From: Streptomyces filipinensis
GTDB lineage: Bacteria > Actinomycetota > Actinomycetes > Streptomycetales > Streptomycetaceae
Reading direction: 5' to 3'
DNA: 64,000 nt
Assembly: GCF_014649495.1 (NCBI RefSeq)
Contig: NZ_BMTD01000010.1
Span: forward strand, 261,067 to 325,066
A program made the translations under genes and the position numbers. The notes below the pieces were generated by a model. That model was not told the origin of the DNA. It saw only the letters and a list, made by a program, of their open reading frames with translations, and searched no databases. Positions 58,413 to 64,000 of the stretch are shown one piece after another. Numbering within the stretch: the first letter of the stretch is position 1; each line of letters begins with the position of its first letter.

Positions 58413-60076
58413 AGATACCGGTGGACGAGCATCACGGCCATGGCTCCCTCTCCTACGGCGGACGCGACACGCTTGGCGGACTCGGCACGCGCGTCACCGG
58501 CCACGAACACGCCGGGGACGCTGGTCTCCAGGTGGTACGGCGGCCGGTCCAGCTCCCAGCCGGCCGGCGCCCGCCCGTCCGCGGTCAGATCGGGCCCCGC
58601 CAGGATGAAGCCGCGCTCGTCGCGCAGCACCGCGTCACCCAGCCAGTCGGTCAGTGGCGCGGCGCCGATGAACACGAACATCCACTGCGCGTCGACCTGT
58701 TCGCTCTCCCCGGTCACCGTGTGACGCAGCGTCAGCTGCTCCAGGTGGTCCGAGCCGTGCGCCGCGTCCACGACCGTGTGCGGGCGGACGGAGATGTTCG
58801 GTGCCTCGTCGATCTGCTGGATCAGGTAGTGCGACATCGAGGCCGACAGGTCGGGGCCGCGCACCAGCAGCGTCACCGACTTCGCGCCCCGGGACAGGTA
58901 CATCGCCGCCTGGCCCGCCGAGTTGGCGCCGCCGACGATGTAGATGTCCTGGCCCTGGCAGGAGGCAGCCTCGGTCAGCGCCGACCCGTAGAACACCCCG
59001 CACCCGGTCAGGTCGGTGCAGCCGCGGGCCTCCAGCTGCCGGTACTGCACACCGGTCGCGAGGATCACGCTGTGCGCGGCGATCGCCGAGCCGTCCGCGA
59101 ACCGGACGACCCGGGCGGCGCCGTTCACCTCCAGTCCCGTCACCTCGCGGGCGGTCAGCATCTCCGCGCCGAACTTGGCCGCCTGGCGCCGCGCCCGGTC
59201 GGTGAGCTGGGCGCCGGAGACCCCGTCGGGGAAGCCCAGGTAGTTCTCGATCCGGGAGCTCTGCCCGGCCTGGCCGCCGGTCGCCGACCGCTCCACCAGC
59301 ACGGTCCGAAGCCCCTCGGACGCCCCGTAGACGGCCGCGCCGAGCCCGGCCGGTCCGCCGCCTATGACGATGAGGTCGTAGAAGTCGGCCGTCGGGGTCG
59401 TCGCCAGGCCGACCCGCGCCGCCAGCTCGGGCGCCTCCGGCTCGACCAGCGCGGTGCCGTCCGGGGTGATGACCAGCGGGAGCCGCTGCCCGTCCTGCCC
59501 GGCGGCCGTCAGCAGCCGCCGGCCCTCGGGCTCCTCCACCGAGTACCAGCGGTACGGCACCTGGTTGCGGGCCAGGAACTCGCGCACGTCCGAGGACCGC
59601 GCCGACCAGCGGTGACCGACGACCTTGGTGCTGGGCACCGGCTTGTAGGGGCCGGAGCGCCAGGCCTGGAGCAGGTCGTCCAGGACCGGGTAGAGCTTCT
59701 CCTCCGGCGGGTCCCAGGGCTTGAGCAGATAGTGGTCGAGATCGACGACGTTGATCGCGTCGATCGCCGCGTTGGTGTCGGCGTACGCGGTCAGCAGCAC
59801 CCGGCGCGCGCCCGGATAGACGTCGAGCGCCTGCTCCAGGAACTCGATGCCGTTCATCTGCGGCATGCGGTAGTCGGCCAGGATCACGGCGACCAGGTCG
59901 CCGCGCAGCTTCAGCTCGCGCAGCGCCCCGAGCGCGGACTCCCCGGACTCCGCGCGCACGATCCGGTACGACTCGCCGTAACGCCGCCGCAGATCGCGGG
60001 CGACGGCACGGGAGACTCCCGGGTCGTCGTCCACGGTCAGGATGACGGTCCGCGCTGCGTCGGCGGCCTGTGCCAT
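58400..60076 (-). CDS. Response regulator fused to thioredoxin-reductase-like flavoprotein
   Basis: A 558-residue fusion. Residues ~10-130 are a receiver domain with acidic pocket D16-D18, phospho-acceptor D68 (VILADYRMPQ), T96 and K119 (LLKPW). Residues ~150-225 look like a small glutaredoxin/thioredoxin-like spacer (FLARNQVPYRWYSVEEPEG). Residues ~232-555 are a thioredoxin-reductase-type FAD/NAD(P)H module (VIGGGPAGLGAAVYGASEG; IYIVGGANSAGQAAMYLS; VPGVFVAGDARAES). The redox-active CxxC of true thioredoxin reductases is absent: the site reads LTGCGVFYGSALTEA. Phosphorylation by the adjacent kinase probably gates an oxidoreductase activity. There is no DNA-binding output. Confidence 0.92.
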   Translation of the reverse strand: MAQAADAARTVILTVDDDPGVSRAVARDLRRRYGESYRIVRAESGESALGALRELKLRGDLVAVILADYRMPQMNGIEFLEQALDVYPGARRVLLTAYADTNAAIDAINVVDLDHYLLKPWDPPEEKLYPVLDDLLQAWRSGPYKPVPSTKVVGHRWSARSSDVREFLARNQVPYRWYSVEEPEGRRLLTAAGQDGQRLPLVITPDGTALVEPEAPELAARVGLATTPTADFYDLIVIGGGPAGLGAAVYGASEGLRTVLVERSATGGQAGQSSRIENYLGFPDGVSGAQLTDRARRQAAKFGAEMLTAREVTGLEVNGAARVVRFADGSAIAAHSVILATGVQYRQLEARGCTDLTGCGVFYGSALTEAASCQGQDIYIVGGANSAGQAAMYLSRGAKSVTLLVRGPDLSASMSHYLIQQIDEAPNISVRPHTVVDAAHGSDHLEQLTLRHTVTGESEQVDAQWMFVFIGAAPLTDWLGDAVLRDERGFILAGPDLTADGRAPAGWELDRPPYHLETSVPGVFVAGDARAESAKRVASAVGEGAMAVMLVHRYLEQS

Positions 60077-60375
60077 ACGTCTCCCACCCCGAGCGTTGTC
60101 CCACGGGCCGGTGTCGTGGAGACCACCGCACCGGTTCCCCGCCATCGTATGTTCGATCGCCCCGGTCCGCCCTGGGATACGGCAGGCCGCGCGATCAGCC
60201 CGGGAGCGGCTCCCCCGGCCGCGGGACGCGCCGCCCCGGGGTGCGAGAGCACCGGCCGCCCCGCCCCCGTGCGGTGCGGCCGACGGGTCGTGGAAGAGAT
60301 CATCGTGCCGTGTGCGACGGTGCCCCACAGCGGGCAGCAGCACCACGGGACAGCGGCGAGGACGAGGAGGCACGG
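60077..60375. other. Divergent intergenic region
   Basis: About 300 bp between the response-regulator-flavoprotein gene (minus) and the universal stress protein gene (plus). Both promoters should lie here. I see no clear operator, hairpin, small gene or RNA gene in it. Confidence 0.4.
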
Positions 60376-61242
60376 ATGACACGCCCGATCACGGCAGGGG
60401 TGGACGGTACGGAGGAGAGCCTGGCCGCGCTGGACTGGGCCGGCCGGGAGGCCGTACGCCGCGGGCTGCCCCTGCGCGTCGTGCACGCCTGGAGCTACGC
60501 CGAGAACCTCGCCACCGCCGACCGGGACACCCAGCACGGGTGGGTCTCGGAGGGCGTGGCGGACGCGGTGCGCGCCGTCTCCGAGCGGCATCCGAAGCTG
60601 GAGGTGAGCGTGGACGTCGTCGAGGGCGAGCCCGCGCACGCGCTGGCCCGGGTGGCCGCGGAGGCCGAGATGCTGGTGCTGGGCTCGCGCGGGCACGGAC
60701 CCGTCGTCGGGTTCCTGCTGGGCTCGGTGGGCCAGCAGGTGGTCGCCGAGGCGACCCGGCCGGTGGTCCTCGTCCGCGCGACGGACCAGCCCGCGGCGGA
60801 GGCCGCCGGGCGGGACGTCGTGGTCGGCCAGCACGGCGACCCCGAGGACAGCGCGGCCACGCTGCGGTTCGCCTTCGAGACGGCGGCCGCCCGGGGCGCC
60901 ACCGTACGCGCCGTACGGGCCTGGACCCTGCCCCCGGTCTTCGCCTACAGTCCCGGCTCGCTCAAGCTCCTCGACGACACGGGCGGTCTCGAACCCTACG
61001 AGAAGCAGGCCCTGGCCGAGGCTCTCCGGCCCTGGCGGGAGCGGTTCCCCGACGTCCCCGTGGCCGAGCACGTCGAGATGGGCAGCGCCGGCCAGGTGCT
61101 GCTGTCGGTGGCCGGCCGGGCCCAGCTGATGGTCGTCGGACGCCGGTCGCACCGTACGGCGGTGGGCGCCCGGATCGGCTCGGTCGCGCACGGGATGCTG
61201 CACCACGCCGACTGCCCGGTGGCCGTCGTCCCGCACGGCTGA
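60376..61242 (+). CDS. Universal stress protein, tandem UspA domains
   Basis: A 288-residue protein with two Usp domains. The first begins TRPITAGVDGTEESLAALDW and has the ATP-binding loop LGSRGHGPVVGFLLGSVGQQ. The second begins DVVVGQHGDPEDSAATLRFA and has VGRRSHRTAVGARIGSVAHG, where the G-2x-G-9x-G(S/T) motif is partly changed. Such proteins bind ATP and accumulate in stress or dormancy. GAGGAGG lies 6 nt before the ATG. It is divergent from the redox-signalling module and ends 1 bp before the convergent DUF4032 gene. Confidence 0.93.
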   Translation: MTRPITAGVDGTEESLAALDWAGREAVRRGLPLRVVHAWSYAENLATADRDTQHGWVSEGVADAVRAVSERHPKLEVSVDVVEGEPAHALARVAAEAEMLVLGSRGHGPVVGFLLGSVGQQVVAEATRPVVLVRATDQPAAEAAGRDVVVGQHGDPEDSAATLRFAFETAAARGATVRAVRAWTLPPVFAYSPGSLKLLDDTGGLEPYEKQALAEALRPWRERFPDVPVAEHVEMGSAGQVLLSVAGRAQLMVVGRRSHRTAVGARIGSVAHGMLHHADCPVAVVPHG

Positions 61243-61243
61243 G

Positions 61244-62464
61244 CTACTCCAGGGCGGCCCGCGCCTTCGGCAGGACGTTCTCGAGGTAGTCCTCGACGGC
61301 GGTGTCGAGGCCTATGTCGTGCTGGGCGTGCTCGGACAGGTACCAGCGGTGTTCGAGGAGTTCGTGGTAGATCTCGGCCGGGTCCATGGAGCCGCGCAGC
61401 TCCGGCGGCACGGCCCGCACGGTGGGCCGGAAGACGTCCCGCACCCAGCGGTGGGCGAGCACCTCCGGGCGTGCGGCCAGGGGGTCGCCGGGCGCGTAGT
61501 CGTCCTGGGTGGCCATCCAGCTCTCCAGGTCGCTGAGCAGCCGCCGCGCCTGGTTCTCCTCGGTGTCCAGGCCGGTGAGCCGCAGCAGCTGGCGCTGGTG
61601 GTGGCCGGCGTCGACGACCTTCGGCACGAAGGTGACCGTGTCCCCGCCCGCGGAGTGTTCGATCTGCATCTCGGCCACGTCGAAGCCGAGGTCGTTCAGA
61701 CGGCGGATCCGGCGTTCGATGTGGTGGTACTCACCGGCCGGATACACGGAGGTGCGGGTCAGCTCCTGCCACAGCCCCTGGTACCGGGTGCAGATCTCGT
61801 GCCCGAACTCCACCGGGTCGACGGACGGGTGCAGCGCCCCGGACGCCTCGAGGTCGAGCAGCTCGCCGCTGATGTTCACCCGGGCCAGATCCAGGTCGTA
61901 CTCGCGCTGCCCGGGGCTCAGCCGGGGGTGCAGTTCGCCGGTCTCGGCGTCGACCAGGTAGGCGGCGTAGGCGCCCGCGTCGCGCCGGAAGAGGGTGTTG
62001 GACAGCGAGCAGTCCCCCCAGGCGAACCCGGTCAGGTGCAGCCGGACCAGCAGCGCGGCGAGGGCGTCCATCAGGCGGTGCATGGTCGCCGGGCGCATGG
62101 TCGTCTCGAACATCGAGCGGTACGGCATCGAGCCGCGCAGATGCCGGGTGATCAGGACCGGCTCCAGTGGGGTACCGGCGCCATCGGTGCGGCCGGTGAC
62201 CACCGCGAGGGGGTCGACGGCGGGGATGCCGAGCCGGTCGAGGTCCCGCAGCAGCCCGTACTCGCGCAGCGCGGGCCGCTCGGCCAGCTCCTTGACGGCG
62301 ATCACCTCGTCCCCGGCGTGCGCGTAGCGCACCACGTGCCGGGAGATGCCCCGCGGCAGCGGCACGAGGTACTCCTCGGGCCACTCCTCCAGGGGCACGT
62401 CCCACGGCAGGGCGAGCAGCAGCGCGGGATGCTCGGGGTTCGTGGCGTTGATCTGCAGGGCCAT
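61244..62464 (-). CDS. DUF4032 domain protein with kinase-like core
   Basis: A 406-residue protein. The N-terminal half resembles a lipopolysaccharide-kinase/RIO-like fold: VIAVKELAERPALREYGLLR (Lys), VLITRHLRGSMPYRSMF (hinge) and LTGFAWGDCSLSNTLFRRD, where WGDCSLSN takes the place of a HGDLxxxN catalytic loop. The YLVDAETGELH segment provides a DxE metal-type motif. The C-terminal ~200 residues match the DUF4032 pattern (HRWVRDVFRPTVRAVPPELR). A phosphotransferase role is plausible but unproven. ATG 62464 has TAGGGT 7 nt upstream and no Shine-Dalgarno, so the transcript is probably leaderless. Confidence 0.88.
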   Translation of the reverse strand: MALQINATNPEHPALLLALPWDVPLEEWPEEYLVPLPRGISRHVVRYAHAGDEVIAVKELAERPALREYGLLRDLDRLGIPAVDPLAVVTGRTDGAGTPLEPVLITRHLRGSMPYRSMFETTMRPATMHRLMDALAALLVRLHLTGFAWGDCSLSNTLFRRDAGAYAAYLVDAETGELHPRLSPGQREYDLDLARVNISGELLDLEASGALHPSVDPVEFGHEICTRYQGLWQELTRTSVYPAGEYHHIERRIRRLNDLGFDVAEMQIEHSAGGDTVTFVPKVVDAGHHQRQLLRLTGLDTEENQARRLLSDLESWMATQDDYAPGDPLAARPEVLAHRWVRDVFRPTVRAVPPELRGSMDPAEIYHELLEHRWYLSEHAQHDIGLDTAVEDYLENVLPKARAALE

Positions 62465-62471
62465 GGCACGA

Positions 62472-62477
62472 ACCCTA
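62472..62477 (-). promoter_or_regulatory. Leaderless -10 box of the DUF4032 gene
   Basis: On the minus strand TAGGGT is followed by TCGTGCC and ATG 62464, a 7-nt spacing without a Shine-Dalgarno. Confidence 0.5.
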
Positions 62478-62495
62478 AGGCCCCGCCTTGCCGTT

Positions 62496-63242
62496 CTAGG
62501 AGGCCCGGTCCCGGGCCAGCTCGGCCGCCGCGCGCACCGGACCCCGGTGCACCGGGCCGTGCCCGGGCAGCAGGGTGTCGCCGTCGAGCGCGCCGATCAG
62601 GTCCAGGGAGGCCACGACCCCGGGGCGCTCGTGGTGGAAGAAGTCGGGCAGGATCTGCGGGCCCTTGACCCGCGAGGTCGCGTGCCCGCTGACCAGCGCG
62701 TCCCCGGAGATGACGATCCCCGCCCCGGGCAGGTGGTAGACGCAGTGGCCGTCGGTGTGGCCGGGCGTGTGCACCGGCACGGGGCGGCCGGGCAGGTCCA
62801 GCGGGCCCTCGTGCGGGAACGGCTCCGGCGCGGTGACGGGGTTGTGGTCGGTGCCGCCCGCGCGGATCACGTGCACCGCCCAGGGCAGGACACCCGGCCG
62901 CCAGGCGTTGCGCACCACGTCACCGATGGTGGCCTGCTGCAGGAAGTCCCGGCGGGCGTGCGGGACTTCGGCGGGGTGCAGATAGACCGGCGTGCCGTGG
63001 GTGGCGCGCAGGTACTCGGCCGAGCCCAGGTGGTCGTTGTGCGCGTGGGTGATCAGTACGGCGGCGACGGCCTCCGGTGAACTGCCCACCTGGGCGAGCG
63101 ACTCCAGCAGCCCCTGCCGGTCCCCGGGGTACCCGGTGTCCACCAGCGTGACGGCGTCCCCGTCCTTGAGGATGACCCAGTTGACGTTGTTGCCGTGCAC
63201 CAGATAGGTGTCGTCGGCGACCTGGCGTACCTGTGCCCGCAT
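62496..63242 (-). CDS. MBL-fold metallo-hydrolase
   Basis: A 248-residue metallo-beta-lactamase-fold hydrolase. The metal motif is THAHNDHLG (HxHxDH), followed by the later ligands in HTPGHTDGHCVYHL, SGDALVSGH and LLPGHGPVH. It opens with VADDTYLVHGNNVNWVILKD and VDTGYPGDRQ, the usual start of the family. Substrates range from thioesters to lactones and nucleic acids, and none can be singled out. GGGGAG precedes ATG 63242. It is followed after 31 bp by the DUF4032 gene, which has its own -10-like box. Confidence 0.92.
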   Translation of the reverse strand: MRAQVRQVADDTYLVHGNNVNWVILKDGDAVTLVDTGYPGDRQGLLESLAQVGSSPEAVAAVLITHAHNDHLGSAEYLRATHGTPVYLHPAEVPHARRDFLQQATIGDVVRNAWRPGVLPWAVHVIRAGGTDHNPVTAPEPFPHEGPLDLPGRPVPVHTPGHTDGHCVYHLPGAGIVISGDALVSGHATSRVKGPQILPDFFHHERPGVVASLDLIGALDGDTLLPGHGPVHRGPVRAAAELARDRAS

Positions 63243-63329
63243 GATCTCCCCAAGGCCTGCGCTGCTGCTCGTCGCGCACAGCCAACCAGATCGGGTACCG
63301 CCCCGCGCAAGGGGGCGACACCGGATGCG

Positions 63330-63959
63330 TCAGCCCACGCCGTGCGGCCGGAACTGGATGCTGATGCGCGGCCCCGTGGCCCGGGCGGTCTTCGGTACGC
63401 AGTGCTCCCAGGTGCGTTGGCACGACCCGCCCATCACGATCAGGTCGCCGTGCCCGAGGGGGCGCCGCACCGTGGCGCCCCCTCCGGCGACCGGGCGCAG
63501 CAGCAGGTCACGGGGTGCGCCGACGGAGAGGATCGCGACCATCGTGTCCTCGCGGGCGGCCCGCCCGCCGCGGTCCCCGTGCCAGGCCACGCTGTCCCGT
63601 CCGTCGCGGTAGTAGCACAGCCCGGCGGTGGTGAAGGGCTCGCCGAGCTCCCCGGCGTAGTGCCGGGACAGCGCCTCGCGCGCCTCGTCGAGCACCGGGT
63701 GGGGGAGTGGGTCCTGCGCCTGGTAGTGGGCCAGCAGGCGCGGTACGGCGACCATGTTGTCGTACATCTTCCAGCGCTCGGCGCGCCACGGGACGTCCGC
63801 CGCCAGCCTCTCGAACAGGGCGGCGGCCCCGCTCAGCCAGCCCGGCAGTACGTCGATCCAGGCGCCGGCGCCCAGCTCGGTCCGGTGCAGCCCGCCGAGG
63901 GGGCCGAGCCGCAGCTCGTCGGTCTGGTCGAACAAGGAGCCCTGGAGATGCGTGGACAT
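63330..63959 (-). CDS. AlkB-like 2-oxoglutarate/Fe(II) dioxygenase
   Basis: A 209-residue AlkB-family dioxygenase, likely repairing alkylated bases by oxidative demethylation. Iron ligands are in SVAWHGDRGG (HxD) and TWEHCVPKT (distal His); the 2-oxoglutarate-binding arginine is in GPRISIQFRPH. The N-terminus MSTHLQGSLFDQ is common in actinobacterial AlkB homologues. TACGCT lies 6 nt before ATG 63959 on the minus strand with no Shine-Dalgarno, so it is probably leaderless. It lacks any adjacent ada or ogt gene. Confidence 0.92.
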   Translation of the reverse strand: MSTHLQGSLFDQTDELRLGPLGGLHRTELGAGAWIDVLPGWLSGAAALFERLAADVPWRAERWKMYDNMVAVPRLLAHYQAQDPLPHPVLDEAREALSRHYAGELGEPFTTAGLCYYRDGRDSVAWHGDRGGRAAREDTMVAILSVGAPRDLLLRPVAGGGATVRRPLGHGDLIVMGGSCQRTWEHCVPKTARATGPRISIQFRPHGVG

Positions 63960-63965
63960 GGGGCC

Positions 63966-63971
63966 AGCGTA
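63966..63971 (-). promoter_or_regulatory. Leaderless -10 box of the AlkB-like gene
   Basis: On the minus strand TACGCT is followed by GGCCCC and ATG 63959. A 6-nt gap without a Shine-Dalgarno suggests transcription begins at the ATG. Confidence 0.45.
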
Positions 63972-64000
63972 CTCCGGTAATCGAAAATGTGTTCCTTTTG

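Overview
The window is high-GC actinobacterial chromosome, almost certainly from a Streptomyces. The signs are G/C-ending codons throughout, tyrosinase melC1-melC2, a 2-methylisoborneol (2-MIB) cluster with an EshA-type shell protein, an SsgA-like protein, a streptophobe-type membrane protein, a ClgR-like regulator, a SigB/F-type sigma factor and many leaderless genes with a TANNNT box 6-7 nt before the start codon. No rRNA, tRNA, CRISPR array, transposase or prophage gene was recognised. The mix of regulators, transporters, secreted hydrolases and specialised metabolism looks like a chromosome arm or arm/core border.

Layout. 1-5.2 kb: an acyl-CoA dehydrogenase cut by the window edge, a DGPF/YCII protein with a candidate ECF42 promoter, a decayed lipoprotein gene, an ECF sigma/anti-sigma pair, an RsbW-like ATPase and a second sigma factor of the ECF42 type. 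5.2-12.4 kb: aldehyde dehydrogenase, BlaI/M56 sensor pair, adenosine deaminase, DinB protein, and a LysR regulator divergent from an aldo/keto reductase. 12.7-13.15 kb: a non-coding GC-rich degenerate tandem repeat array. 13.2-21.2 kb: FHA-FHA-ABC exporter, SH3-like protein, Ser/Thr kinase, streptophobe protein and a secreted Ser-rich DUF6777-type protein. 21.3-23.4 kb: RsbW-like ATPase, SigB/F-family sigma factor and a ClgR-like regulator behind a SigB-type promoter.

25.3-28.8 kb (minus strand) is a complete 2-MIB operon: family 2B encapsulin shell, 2-MIB synthase, geranyl diphosphate C-methyltransferase. The methyltransferase makes 2-methyl-GPP, the cyclase turns it into 2-MIB, and the shell with its cyclic-nucleotide-type domain is expected to enclose the cyclase. 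29-38.8 kb holds oxidoreductases, RNase HI, melC1-melC2, an MFS exporter/TetR pair with two palindromic operators, and a MerR/quinone oxidoreductase pair. 38.8-49.9 kb (all minus) has an SsgA-like protein, a large ParB/KorB-like unknown, an F420-type oxidoreductase, a degenerate transmembrane pseudokinase, a dehydratase, a TPR protein/polyprenyl synthase operon, AIM24, TerD-CAP-CAP and a serine hydrolase.

50-53.6 kb carries two secreted hydrolases (M4 protease, SGNH esterase). 53.6-60.1 kb (minus) has a LAL regulator next to a three-gene signalling module: a response regulator fused to a thioredoxin-reductase-like flavoprotein, a histidine kinase with a cNMP-binding domain, and a UBP-type zinc finger, the last two overlapping by 4 bp. 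The end has a universal stress protein, DUF4032, an MBL hydrolase and an AlkB-like dioxygenase.

The best candidates for poorly described biology are the REC-flavoprotein/cNMP-kinase/UBP module, the encapsulin 2-MIB operon with its short-tailed, motif-variant cyclase, the separated ECF42/DGPF pair, the repeat array and several strong unassigned palindromic operators.
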